A stretch of DNA of 64,000 bases from Verticillium longisporum (lineage: Eukaryota; Ascomycota; Sordariomycetes; Glomerellales; Plectosphaerellaceae): the NCBI GenBank assembly GCA_019188255.1, contig JAETXT010000009.1, forward strand, positions 2,976,001 through 3,040,000, read 5' to 3'. Shown one piece after another: positions 1 through 11,525 of the stretch; position 1 is the first letter of the stretch, and each line of letters opens with the position of its first letter. Both the position numbers and the translations under genes were made by a program. The notes beneath the pieces are model-generated. The model made no database searches. It was given only the letters and a program-made list of their open reading frames with translations, and was not told the DNA's origin.

Positions 1-1935
1 GTGGGCCGAGGTGGGCGGGCGGGAAGACGTCTACAATGGCAAGCGGCAAGCGGCAAGGGAGATAACAGGAGCGTTTCATGTCACGAACGAAGCAGGCTGC
101 GTTAGCAAACTACGTCAGTGAGGTTACGATGATGGAGGAGCATGCGTCCGTCACGATGTATGCCGGATTGCCGGGCGTGGAAAGCGGGTGATCAACCGCA
201 AATCATCAGACACAACAGGAACTCGAGGTCCGGGCAGGGAGGAGGCCATTGCTTGGGTTGTCGGTCCGGGTCATAGAATTGTCGGAGATAGCTGGGTGGT
301 TGTTGGGCATCTTGGCCTGCTTGGCTTTGGTCCATAACACAATGGGGTGTTAGGCCCTCGTCTGAGAGTCAGAACTCTCTGTGCTCTTTTTTCAAGTTGT
401 CCAGCGGCCGTTTGTCTTTGTTGGTCTGGGTGGATGAAGGGGTGGGCAACCTGTAGGTAGGTAGGCACTGAGAAAAAAAGAAGTCGTGTTCTGCGGCTGC
501 GATCGGAAATGAACTGATGGTACCGTGACAGTCACCAGAGAGAGTGGTAGGCTACTCGTGCTGGCGGCCAGCGTCGCTGTTTGGTCTCTGGAGCCCATTG
601 CTGTCGTGGATTCGCTCGTATCGCAGTGTTGCTTGCTGTTTGTTCATATTTTAGGTTCTGTGGCAAGGCGATGGGACCAGTCAAAACCACATGGTGAGTG
701 GGATAGCAAGTGGCGGTCATTGATGCCAGGAGGATAGAGTAGAGGAGGATAGACAAAGAGAACAAAGAAGGAATCGAGAAGACACAAAAAGACGACGACG
801 CAAAGGGAGGTAGCAATGGCTGGGTACCTAGGTAGGTAGGTAGGTACCTAGGTAGGTAGGTAGGTAGGGTCACGATGTACCAACATGCCTATAGTTCCTG
901 CCTGTACTGCATTGCACCTGTCAGGTCCCCCTGCTCCTGCTGCTGGCTCCGGCGGCAGAGGCCGCTACTGCAGGAACCCTGGAGCCTTCTGCTGGGCCAC
1001 CTCATGGCGGCGCTAACCTCCCTGAAGTTACCTAAGCTAGCAGTTTTTCCCTATTGGTCATGCGTCCCGCCAGAAGAGGCAACACTCTCGGGCAACCACC
1101 CACCCGTTCGTTTTCCCTCCGACTAAACATCCACCAGACATCCGACGACCAAACAACCCAACGAATCCCTGCCCCCTCCAAGGGAAAGCCCCTGGAGCCA
1201 TGTTCTTCAACGTCCAGCAGCAGATCCGAGCCTGACTGCTAAGGAAACGGAACAGTCCAACTCGGACTAGCCCTGCATTACCCAACAGGGGTCTCAACCT
1301 CACCGACGGCCTGGCGCTCAGGTGGATGGAAAAAGATGGATGGATGCCTGTGGATGACTCGGCAGTCAGTCCTTCCCATGCAACACAGCACAACAGAGCA
1401 CAACATGGTCCGTCGTGTACCATGTACATCGTCTGGTCATTCGTTGAGTATACAGGCTGTCCGCGGGCTCGGCACAGTCACCGTCCCCCTGGAAGTAAAA
1501 AAAAAAAAACACCAGTCTTGATCTTGCCTCGATGTAGTTAAACCTATATTCGAGCGAATTGACGAAAGACGCACACCTACATGTACCTGTCCGGGGGCAT
1601 CGTAGGGTCAAAGAGCGACGTCGTATTCCCTGCCGCAGTTCGATGGACCAAGACGTTGCCATGGCTGTGGCGTTGCTTGTCTTGAAGCGCCAACCTGGCG
1701 CTATTCAGAAATCGCGGCCACGGGTTCCAACGACGCCTGGTATATAGCCTCCAGGGGTTGGCCGCCTCCAGCTGCCGTCTTGTTCCCCTCTCTCCTCATC
1801 CATCATCACGCTTCTTGAGTTTCTTGGGGCAGCCTGTCCAGAGACCAGACATTGGTGCTTCAAGCTTGTTTGCTTCTCTGGAGAAGACCCTTTTTGTTTC
1901 TCTCGCAGTCACTCGTTTCCACCTACGCTACTGTC
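1..1935. other. Gene-free flank and WSC gene promoter
   Basis: No open frame here resembles a protein I know. The stretch holds a tetranucleotide GGTA/TACC cluster around 825-870, an A-run near 1498-1511, and pyrimidine-rich DNA just before 1936. A TATATAG at about 1740 lies roughly 195 bases upstream of the WSC protein start codon, so it is a candidate TATA element. The last 150 bases are rich in CT runs, as in many fungal 5' leaders. Confidence 0.5.
829..870. repeat. GGTAGGTA tetranucleotide cluster
   Basis: Tandem GGTA units broken by TACCTA palindromes (ACCTAGGTAGGTA). The same motif recurs at several other intergenic positions in the window. Confidence 0.85.
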
Positions 1936-4287
1936 ATGGCTCCCGTCAAAGCCTGGGCTGCCTTTGCTGCCCTTTCCCTCGTTTCCACTGTCCAAGCCTG
2001 GCACGTTGAGCTGCCGCCTTGCCTCGACAACTTCCAGCCCTTTGTGAACTCTGGCTGTTACGCAAACACCGATGGCAAGTCTATGCCGTACCGCTCATCC
2101 ACGAGCTCTCGTGAGATGACTGTCGAGAAGTGCACTGCCGAATGCAAGGGTACGTCGGCCATATCCTCCCCAACCTCATCTTGGTACTGACACATCCCAG
2201 GCAACGGATACCGCTATGCCGGCCTCGAGTACTACGGCATCTGCTACTGCGGCAACACCGTCAACGGCGCCGAGCTTGCCGCCGGAGATTGTAACTTTCC
2301 CTGCAACGGCGACAAGAACGAGACCTGCGGCGGTGACAGGAAGCTTTCCGTGTTCGAGGACCGCACCTTCCCCGCCACTGACGCCGTGACCATCGAAAAC
2401 TATGTTGACACGGGCTGCTGGACCGACCATTCCCAGATCGGCAAGTCTCTCTCCTGGCCCCAGGACCAGCTCGACAAGTCCGTCATGACCCCTAGCCTCT
2501 GCACCGAGGCCTGTCGCCAGGGCGGCTTCCCCTATGCTGGTGTCGAGTACGGTCAGGAGTGCTGGTGCGGCGCCGTCATGGGCAACGAGACGCGCTCCGT
2601 CGATGCCTCGCAGTGCGGCATGGCATGCAAAGGCGACAAGACCAAGACCTGTGGTGGCCGCTCCCGCATCAACATTTTCTTCGCCAAAGAGTTCCAGTCC
2701 CTCGAGCCCTGCGGCCACCAGTCGGGCCAGCCTCCAGTCTCCTCACCCCCGGTTTCTTCTTCTGTCGAGATCACTTCGACGCTGGTCTCCTCTTCGCTTC
2801 CTTTGTCGTCTCCGGCGTCGACCACGGAGGTTTGGTCGTCTCACTTTTACGTTGAGCCCTCCTCCTCTTCCTCTGCCGTCTCGACTTCTACCACCTCACT
2901 TTCTTCCATCTGGACGACTGTCGTCTCTTCGACCTCCTCCACCGCTTCTTCCTCGTCGTCTTCTTCTTCTTCTTCTTCTTCTTCCTCTTCCTCCTCCTCT
3001 TCTTCTTCCGCCTCCTCCACCTCTTCTTCCTACTCCTCCTCCTCCACTTCTTCTTCTTCCTCCTCCTCCTCTTCCTCTTCCTCCTCCATGACCACTTCTT
3101 CTTCTTCCTCCTCCTCCTCCATGACCACTACTGCCTCCTCCACCACCTCCTCCACAACAGCTCCTTGCGACACGGAGACTCCCACCTCCTCCACCACCTC
3201 CTCTTCTTCTTCTTCCTCCTCATCTTCTTCCTCTTCCTCCTCCTCCTCCACAACAGCTCCTTGCGACACGGAGCCTCCCACCTCCTCCTCCACCACCTCG
3301 ACCCAGGCACCTCCCCCGCCTACGACCACCGTGCCTATTACAACCACCCGGCCCACCATCACCACCACCAGCACTAGGTCTCCACCAGTTTGTACCACCG
3401 TGGTTGTGACCACGCCCAAGCACGAGTACTGCTGTGGCAACTGGTGCTCTACCCCCATCCCTGATTTCAACAACTGGGATACGTGCGCCAAGGCAAAGGC
3501 CAAATGTGGCCTCCAGGTTGCGGCTTGCATGAACCAGGCGGGTTGGCCTGGTGCTATTCAGTGCTTCAACTTCCAGCAGTGGTGCCAAAACATCGACATG
3601 TTCTGTGGCTGGATGTGTCGGCCGGGCTGGGACTGGTCGTGTTCCAAGAACAGCTACTTGAACTTCTACAAGCCCATCGGCGGCGACAGCAAGCCCGTCA
3701 CCTCGACCTCGACCTTCCCCTGCACCGCCACCACTACCACGACTATGCCTCCGGCCACAACGACCGCAGTCGTCCCCCCGCCAAAGGGGATTTGCATCCA
3801 ACCCTCCAACCCCTGGTGGGGCTACGGTCCCGGCAACCCTGTCGGCAAGATTCCGCTCCCCGTCGTCACGTGCAACGACCTCGAGCACGAATTCAAGGGC
3901 GGTAACCCATTCAAGCTGTACTCAAACTCCGAATCCAGCAAGTGCCGCTCCTACAAGCGCCCGAATGTCCCGTCCGCTTGCGCCGACGCCTGCCGCCATC
4001 AATACGACAGCTGCAACGCCGTGTATGCCAAGGGTTGCTGGAGCTTCAAGAGCTGGCGCAACCGCCGTGAAATCGGAGCTTCTGATGAAGCACCCGTGTC
4101 TGCAGCGCTGGCTGACCGCTCGCCGAATCTTGATGCTGTCATCGACAAGCGCACCTTTGGCCAGTTTTTTGGCGACAACTTCTGGGATGCCACGAACAAG
4201 TGCAAGGCCCAATACGATGACTGCATAAATGTCAACAGGGGTGTCACCGGTGCTGGCGTGTGCTGGTCTTTTGGCACGTGGTGGTAA
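1936..4287 (+). CDS. Secreted WSC-domain protein with poly-Ser stalk
   Basis: Two exons, 1936-2149 and 2201-4287, joined over a 51 nt intron (GTACGT...CCCAG), give about 766 residues. Residues 1-21 form a signal peptide ending VQA. Two WSC domains follow: the first has GCY...YAGLEYYGICYCG...CGG and is split by the intron, the second has GCWTDHS...YAGVEYGQECWCG...CGG. WSC domains are Cys-rich carbohydrate-binding modules of wall sensors and secreted wall proteins. A Ser/Thr-rich stalk with runs of up to about 20 Ser comes next (about 2750-3400), with the phrase TTAPCDTE occurring twice. The C-terminal 300 residues carry three copies of a small Cys module (see findings) and end in GTWW without a transmembrane helix or GPI signal. 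That makes it secreted or wall-bound rather than a Wsc1-type membrane sensor. The role of the C-terminal module is unknown to me. Confidence 0.85.
2935..3260 (+). repeat. Trinucleotide TCN (poly-Ser) tract
   Basis: Long runs of TCT, TCC and TCG codons inside the WSC gene. They encode the Ser stalk, interrupted by MTT and TTAPCDTE segments. The tract is probably length-polymorphic. It also creates long Glu-rich open frames on the other strand. Confidence 0.85.
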
Positions 4288-5073
4288 GCTGGTGGTTAAT
4301 GCCATTCAGCACCGTGTTATTTCGATGCGAGCCGCATCGGCGCAATGAGATGATGACGGAGGGGTGCGGCATCAGGACGAAAAGATTAGGAATGGGGTGA
4401 CGATTATTTCGGCTACATTCATGTTCATAACGTAATAGGTAGATGTCTGGATGCCAATTGACGCATCGTTGCTTTGCATGTCTTGATTTGAGAGGCAACG
4501 TTGTGTGCTGCGTTGGACCAACCCGCATGCTCTACGGCGTCTGTCGAAAATGCTCCTCACTTGGTAGCCTGTGGCTCCTGGCGTTTGACTTCCTCCACAA
4601 CTGCGGATGGAACAAACTGGACTAGGGAAGAAGCTACATTTTGTGACGCTATGAGTTGCAGCTGGTATCTCAGTTCTTCGGTCCGAGGACACTTTGAGAA
4701 ACAATTTTCGGATTCCAATGTTTGCAACGTGAGGGGCCTGGCGTCCAGGGGGCTGATGCTGGCATATGCAGTCGACATAATCGGACAGTCTCGCGAGCCA
4801 CGACCGGTCAAGGTGCTGTCGTCGATGCGTGTTGAATGCCTGGCCTCAGTTCGAGGTGAGCTCTGGTGCTTACATGCAGGTTAACAAAACAATTTAACGC
4901 CAGCCACAACGCCTCATGCTCAAGCCAATATAGTGGTCCCGCGGTGTATGCAATACATGGATTGACAAGGACCAGCAGTGAGGGAAAAAAATACTGACCC
5001 TGAAATGATTAATGACAAGGGAGTCAAGTGATGGTGAAGGCAAAAGAAAAATGAAAGCCTGAATTGAAGGTGT
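4288..5073. other. Intergenic, no gene seen
   Basis: The 3' flank of the WSC gene up to the tRNA. Only short frames of random composition are present. Confidence 0.5.
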
Positions 5074-5176
5074 TGCCCCCAACTGGGATTGAACCAGTGA
5101 CCTTTGCATCTCTTGCTGAGAGTGTTTGTAACCCAGAGCATACAAGTGCAACGCACTACCACTGTGCTATAAGGGC
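5074..5176 (-). tRNA. tRNA-Thr (TGT), intron-containing
   Basis: On the minus strand the sequence folds as a full cloverleaf. The acceptor GCCCTTA pairs with TGGGGGC, the D arm is GCAC/GTGC, the anticodon stem TTGCA/TGCAA encloses the loop CTTGTAA with anticodon TGT, and the T arm is ACTGG-TTCAATC-CCAGT. The discriminator base is A. A 31 nt intron follows A37, the canonical eukaryotic nuclear position. The mature length is 72 nt before CCA addition. Confidence 0.93.
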
Positions 5177-5924
5177 TGAATTGAAATGCAGGGCTGTGTG
5201 TGGTCATTATGTAGTGATCCACCGGCCCTGAGGTGGGGAAGCTCGCGTGCCACACTACCAGTCATTGCGTCACTCCGCTTGAGCCGATACCTTGCTCTCT
5301 GTGATATATTGGCCATGGCTCAGCTGCCGAGGTTGTTAGTTATTAGATTAACTACGGGCTATGTGCGGAGTGTGAGAATAGGACCATGGGAGGGTTTTTA
5401 TGCGTTCGAATTCGGTGCTACCGCGTCATGAAATCAAACTTGACTGTGAACGAAGAGTAATGGCCATCGATCGTGGGTGAATCAAATCCAGGCACATGGC
5501 TTGATCACTCGAGTAACCAAGCTGTTGAAGTCTTCCATGTCTCAAATAATGCCCCAGAGCATGGCTTATACTCGCAGAACATAAAGGCGTAGACGGCAAC
5601 GTGGAATGGGAGGCACTACAACAGCAGTTGGAGCAGGGTGGCGAATGCGAGGGGTAGCTCTGCTGACTATTTCCCCTGTCCTGCGACACCCAGTACCTGA
5701 CTGAGATGTAGACAAAGTCAACGACGTAGCTCGGGGTTCGGATGGCGAATTCGCAGGAGTTCATTCCGCACACTGCGTTCTTCTTCACGGCTCTCAATAG
5801 CCGTCATTCTTACAACCTGATAACCCACACTTGCCAACCTGCCCTCATCGCGCTCATCACGCTCATCACTGACGACCCCTCCAACCTTCACTTCACCACT
5901 CGTTCTCCACGCCGCGGATTCAGT
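5177..5924. other. Intergenic, upstream of the LysM gene
   Basis: No gene recognised. An in-frame ATG at 5742 could extend the LysM protein by 61 residues, but the added sequence has no features of a conserved domain. I treat it as leader. Confidence 0.4.
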
Positions 5925-6819
5925 ATGCACCCACCACCACAGCAGCTCAAGGCGTCGCTCCAGTCAATGCCGGCGACCGGCGACGCGTGCTGCACATGCG
6001 CCGTACTCCTAGCCACGGCCCCGCGTTACACATCAGGCTCCGAGAAGCCCCTCCCCGAGCCCCGCGCTCTGCCATGCTGCAACCGCACCATCTGCGGCAG
6101 CTGTCTTTACGTACGCCGGCCCCCTCGGGACCCAAGAATATTCCCATGACCAAGGCAACAGCTCGCGGAGGACTTTGCTTTCTAGGTTCTAACATCTCCA
6201 GACAAACGCTCGCTTCGCCCTCTACTGCCCTTACTGCCAAACCTCCACCGCCGCCACCCCGCTGCCCTCAGGCCTCAGGACCACCCGCGACAAGTCTTCG
6301 CCCGTCCCGCCGCCGCGGCCCTCCTCATCTTCATCCCCGACCCCTTCCCCGCCGCCGCCGCCCCTCCTCGGAGAAAAGGCCGACGACACAATCCACCACC
6401 TCGACCACGCCACCGACACCCTGACCTCCCTGGCCCTGGCCTACAACGTGCCGCCCCAGGTCCTGCGCGCCCACAACAACCTCCCGGCCGACCACCTCCT
6501 CCCGGCCCGCCGCACCCTCCGCATCCCCGCGAGCCACTATCCGGCCGGCAGCCCGAGCCTGAGCCCGCACCCCGTCGAGTCGGCGGACGAGATCCGCCGC
6601 AAGGCCGCGCTACGCCGCTTCATGGTCGCGTGCAAGGTCGCCGACTATGATGTCGCGACGCTCTACCTCGAGCAGGCGGGGCACGACCTGCGCGCCGCCG
6701 TCGAGAGCTGGGAGGCCGATGCCGCGTGGGAGAGGGCGCATCCGCAGGAGGGCGCGGGGCTGGGCGGCAAGGGCAAAGGCAAGGGCGCGAGCCGGGGCGG
6801 ATGGTGGAAGATGCTGTGA
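5925..6819 (+). CDS. Intracellular LysM protein with RING-like Cys cluster
   Basis: Two exons, 5925-6110 and 6202-6819, with a 91 nt phase-0 intron (GTACGC...TCCAG), give 267 residues. There is no signal peptide. The N-terminus has paired cysteines (CCTC...CCNRTICGSC...CPYC) with RING or zinc-ribbon spacing. The intron falls between the second and third pair. A Pro/Ser linker follows, then a LysM module at about residues 126-172 (DTLTSLALAYNV...LLPARRTLRIP). The C-terminal helical segment (about 190-240, KAALRRFMVACKVADYDVATLYL) resembles a UBA fold, and the tail is Gly/Lys-rich. LysM usually binds GlcNAc polymers outside the cell; cytosolic LysM proteins of this layout occur across Pezizomycotina and their role is not established. 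The start could also be the Met 15 codons further in. Confidence 0.75.
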
Positions 6820-7178
6820 CCGGACCACGTGCGCAGTTGTCAGGCGACAGTCACTTCATGGGTGTAGGCGTGCTCGACGGAGGGGGGTTATCACAAGCCA
6901 AGAGACATGGTAGGACAGGCGGCGTTATTAGATATCATTGCATCATTACAAAGGCTGGGCCAACAGGTACACAATTGTTACACCCGTCCCTGTGCTTTCC
7001 TTTTCGCTACCTCGTGAAGCAAGCCCGCCCGTCGCGACGGCCTCGTAGAAACCCGGGCCCTCCGAAACGCCCGACCGCTTCCCAAATATGCCAAATCAAC
7101 TATCAAGATCTCCTTTCGTTGTAGAATAAAACAAGTCGTACGCCTTCAACGCCAAGCAACGTGCCTTGTCCCGTAGAC
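6820..7178. other. Convergent 3' region, LysM gene and rse1
   Basis: About 360 bases shared by the 3' untranslated regions of the two converging genes. No other feature is seen. Confidence 0.5.
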
Positions 7179-10100
7179 TTAGAACGCAGACCGAGTGCGA
7201 ATATCCGAGATCTTCCTCTCAATCTCCCGCACGGAGCGGTCCAGTTCACCCGCAATCATCTGCTTCTTGTCGTTCGGCAGCAGCGTATACCTCTCGCAGA
7301 GGTCGCCGTCTATGACGCCCTTGACGGGCGCATAGTAGCCGCGATACATGAGATGGTCGCGGCCCGCCAGAGGCGCGTCTTCTGTCCGAAGGTGCTGCTC
7401 CAGGGTTTGGAAGAAGTCTGCATCCTCACGGGTGACGAAGGGGATGAACACGCCAATCGTGCCGCTAATGCCGCTCCAGAGCAGCACATCTTGACCTCCG
7501 ACCACGAGGCTGGTCTTGGTGATGCTTGTGAGAACGTCCTGCGAGTAAAAGTGGCTGACGAGGCTCAGGCGGTGAGGTGTGCCGTGGAGATAATCCCTTG
7601 TGTTCGTCAGATGCAGGCCCGCTCCCTCTTCGTCGGCCTCCTGGCTGGCCTTTTCAGGCGCGCGCACGATAAAGATGTTGCCAAATTTGTCGCCACCAGC
7701 GACGGATTCGTAATCGACCATCGTCGTGCAGGTCATCCAGCGCGCGACCGTGTCATCAACAAAGGGGATCAGCTTGTTGGACAGAGGCTTGTAGACGACA
7801 TAAGTCACACCCTGCTGGACATCGCCCACGACGATTCGACTGCCTTGTGTGCTTAGTGACACGATAAGCTGCGGGGCAACATCGGCCTGCGCTTTTCTAA
7901 GCATTTGCTTTTGACCAAGATCGTAAATCCTCAACGTCTTGCCGACACCAGCGACCAGTCTTCCCTGGAAGGCGAGGAGGGCCGTGGGCGGCTCCTCTAC
8001 CTTGGTCTTGTGGATAAATTCGAGTTCTCGACCGTCCTCGCTAAAACGATAGATATGAATATAACCCTCAGTGAACTGTCGGGGGTTGACAATCATGTCC
8101 TTGCCGGTACCAACAACCAGGAAACTTTCGTTGTCTTGGCTTGTAAAGGGGACAATGGCCGCACTGACTGCTGCTTCGTTGTTGTCGAGATCGACGGTCT
8201 GTAGCGTCTGGAGCTCTTCAGACAGAGGGTCAATGACGCTGATGCAAGAAGCCCAACGGCCCTTGGCCCTGGGATATCCAAACTCTGCCGGCGGCAGTGT
8301 CCGCGCGTCGCCGTTGACCACGCTGGGGTCTACGAGGAGCTGTGCCCTCAGCTCTGGTGGGAGCGTGTTGTTGTCCGATTCAATAGTGTAGAACATGGGG
8401 TGTTCTGGATGCTTGACCATTCGCCTTGGCGTATAGGTCAAAGGGATTGACTTCTGAGTCAAGGTGTCGCCCAATTTTTCGATCGCGAAGATCCTGTATT
8501 CTGTCAGAAGGTGCTCAAGCTGATCATCTCGAAATAAAAAATATAGTTTGATAGCATGTTTCAGTAGGAACAATTGGTAATAATGCGTAAAACCTCAGTG
8601 CCGTGTTGGCGTAGGATTCCAGTTCTCATCATTTCATGCAAGGGAGTTTGGGGGTAAGAAAAAGAGATACATACCGAAGAGATTGTCCTTGAATGCCGAC
8701 GACACCTTCCTCACACTGCTCGCTGCTGAAGTTCCAACCCCACTCCAGATCAACATAGTTCAGTGGCGTGACGACAAATCCTTTGGTAATTGGGTCGGCA
8801 TAGCCAAGCCATGGTCGTGAGCTCAGGCCAAGAACGCAAGTTCGGCCTTGGACTGTGACCTGGAAAAGTTTGACCGGCTTGGGACCGAGGAACTTCTGAC
8901 GCGTATCAGTGAGCTCGCCAGTCACTTCATCAAGCACAGTCCTGAGGTAGACGCCAGAGTGTAGTCCAATGTGTAGGTAAAGTGTTGAGCCGCCAGAGGA
9001 AGAATCCTCCATAGCGATGACCGCGAGTGATGTGGGAGGAGCGGTCAAAGCCTGCACGGACTTGCTCTCGAGAGTGGTTTCGGGGTCAAGGCTGAGAACT
9101 CGGACAGTACTGTCGTCGCAGCCGACTGCGAGGAATGAACTGCGGAGCCTGCCTTCAGGAACTTCGCCCAAACTCAAACATGTGACGGTGCCAAACATCT
9201 CTTTCTTCTCGTCGTACTCAGCGAGGGAACCGTCCGAGTCCATCTCGAAGTAGACGATTTCACCTGAGCTCAGAGCGACGGCGACCTGGTGCTCGTTTGT
9301 TGTAGCAGCGACGATAGATCGATGCTGAGGGGCCGCCCACTCGTTGACCTGACCGTTGCGGATGTGTCTGATACCTTTGGGGTGGACCTGAATCAGGCCT
9401 TCGCCACCGAGGAGTTGGGCAGCCAGAGTTGGTACTGAGGTTAGGAAACCCGAGTCGTTAACTTCTTCGACGGTCTCTCCAATGCTCAGGACCAGCGTGG
9501 CGTTGGTGAAAGATAGCACAATGTACGCATCGTACTGGTCGCCGCGGCTGAGCTTCAGAGTCCAGACAGCCGAGGGAATGCCGGGAAGCTCCGAGGCGAC
9601 GATCTCATTCACTTCCAAGCCATGCTTGAGGATTCTGAATGTGCTCCTTGCCCCGTTACCGCACGCTGTGTAGATCTGAGGGGCATCCTCGCCCGTAAGG
9701 TTGGCCACCTTGCAGTCGATGAGAGGGTTCATCGAATCGATGCTCTCAACAAGTGCCAGGTTCTCGAGTTCCCTGGGGTGGAAGAACACAGCCTCATACG
9801 ACTGCTTGGGATCGGTCGGGAAATCGTCACTCGAGAATTCCAGCTCCTCGTCGTCGTCTCCAAGCTTCTCGAACTGGTAGAACTGGTAGTTGCCGAACTG
9901 ACTGGCAACGTAGAGGAAACCGCTCTTGAGAATACAGAGGCTAGACGCCACAGGGATGGTGTCGAAGTACTTGATCTTCAGGCGCTTAACCTCACCCGTA
10001 GGATTGCCGTCGCGGTCTTCAATCATATCGATAGTAATCTTGAAGAGGTCGCCGTCTTCGGTCTGAAGCAAGAAGAAGAAGGCACCGGCGCTGCCCTTCA

Positions 10101-11159
10101 GCTTGTGCATGACTCCCGCAACAATGCACCGCTTCCTCGAAGGGTCCTCGGTCGCGCCACGCCTGCGTGGAACAGGTACCCGGAAAGCCTCCTGGTTGGA
10201 ATGTCGGTAGGTAATGTTTTCTTCCCCGCAGACGAGGACTCCACTGGGCCCATCGTTGCCGCCAGGAACTTGAAAGAGGAGAGAAGCAGTATTGTCGACG
10301 GGCTCCGACCATTTTCGTACTACGTGGTTCAGACCAAGGTCCAATTCGTAGTAGACGAGCTGGGTCTCGACATCCAAAGCAGCCTGTCCTGTCGGATCTT
10401 GGTCGGCCTCGGTGTAGTCTGTCTCGAGCGCGGCAAAGACGGGGTTCGCGTAGCCTACATCCAGTGCCACCATTGACAGTACGTGGACGCCAGGCTTGTG
10501 GGCCTCGAGGGGCGAAGAAATGGTGAGCTCGGCTTGGGAGTTGCGGTTGAGAACGTAGACGAGCTTGTTCTTCTCGAGCGATGCAATCAAGCACGCCCGA
10601 CCCATGGGATCGCAAGCGAGAAGCTGGGCAGGCACGACGCGACGAATGCCAGATTTGCCAAAAGTCTCCAGGTGGAGACGTTGGAATCGATTTTGCGCCG
10701 GGAGGTACTCAATGATGGCAATCCTGCCCGAGTCCGTCGCGAGAATAAGGTAGTCTGAAGAACAGCTTTAGCGCGTTGCTCAAAAGACATCTGCCGCCAG
10801 CCGAGTGGATCGCTGAGACTGCATGCTCCGGGTAGGAGCACAAGCTTCTCGAATCACTAACTGAAGCCTCAAAAGGGGAGGGGGAGGAAAGGACGGGGGA
10901 CCACGAGCGACTTACCCTTGTTGCTTCCGGCAATACGGAAGGCGGCCATGGACCGAATGATGCCAAAGACATCGTGCGAAAGCACAGTGACGACCTTGCC
11001 TTGGGCGGCATCAGGCCGCACGAGGGTGATGCGCGACCCAGAGGCGGTGATAATGTGTTGCTCCCTGGTTCCAGCGAACTGGCCCAGGACGGCCAGCGTG
11101 ACATTCGTCGGCGGCTGGACCGTCAGGGAGTAGAGAAACATGTTCGAGGTGGTTGCCAT
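7179..11159 (-). CDS. rse1: Pre-mRNA-splicing factor Rse1 (SF3B3/SAP130)
   Basis: Three exons on the minus strand, 11159-10916, 10754-8675 and 8493-7179, keep one frame and give 1212 residues, the usual length of the family. The introns are 161 nt (GTAAGT donor, CAG acceptor) and 181 nt (GTATGT donor, CAG acceptor). The N-terminus [20 protein letters not shown] and the stretch [13 protein letters not shown] are typical of Rse1. The C-terminal CPSF-A type beta-propeller ends in SDIRTRSAF. Rse1 is the scaffold of the SF3b complex in U2 snRNP and acts in branch-point recognition in the nucleus. An upstream in-frame ATG at 11240 exists, but the family starts at MATTSN. The gene shares a 366-base divergent promoter with mss51. 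Confidence 0.95.
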
Positions 11160-11525
11160 GATGACAGCTGGGCCGCAGGTTGCCTGCGCGGCATCAGTCT
11201 GAAGTCCAAGTTGGAAATCGGGGGTGATGAGAAGGCGCAAGTTGAGGGGAGGTGAAGAGCTCCAGGCACGAAATTTCAGAGCTCAGGAAGCGTGGATTGA
11301 TCAAGATAGCGCGAAACGTGGGGGCTGGGAGCTCACCGAGGCCAATCAGCAGCATGTGGGGTACACTGGAGAGCCCGGACCGATGATTGAGCCGGATGAT
11401 CCTCCAAAATTTCGGGATCATGGTTGCATGGTATATGTACTTTTGATTTGAGGGCTCTGCTCGAACCACCAGATCGCTGCCGAGACACACTTGCTCTCGT
11501 CGTTCGAGACCACCACACCACTGTC
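11160..11525. promoter_or_regulatory. Divergent promoter rse1/mss51
   Basis: 366 bases between two start codons pointing away from each other. This must hold both promoters or a shared bidirectional one. I see no clear TATA box, as expected for housekeeping genes. Confidence 0.5.

Noticed and set aside
2176..3530. Long minus-strand and off-frame open frames over the WSC gene, including a Glu-rich one
   Set aside because: They are shadows created by the TCN (Ser) codon runs. The plus frame has a signal peptide, WSC cysteines and a proper intron.
9622..10476. 284-codon plus-strand open frame
   Set aside because: It is antisense to rse1 exon 2 and has no family features of its own.
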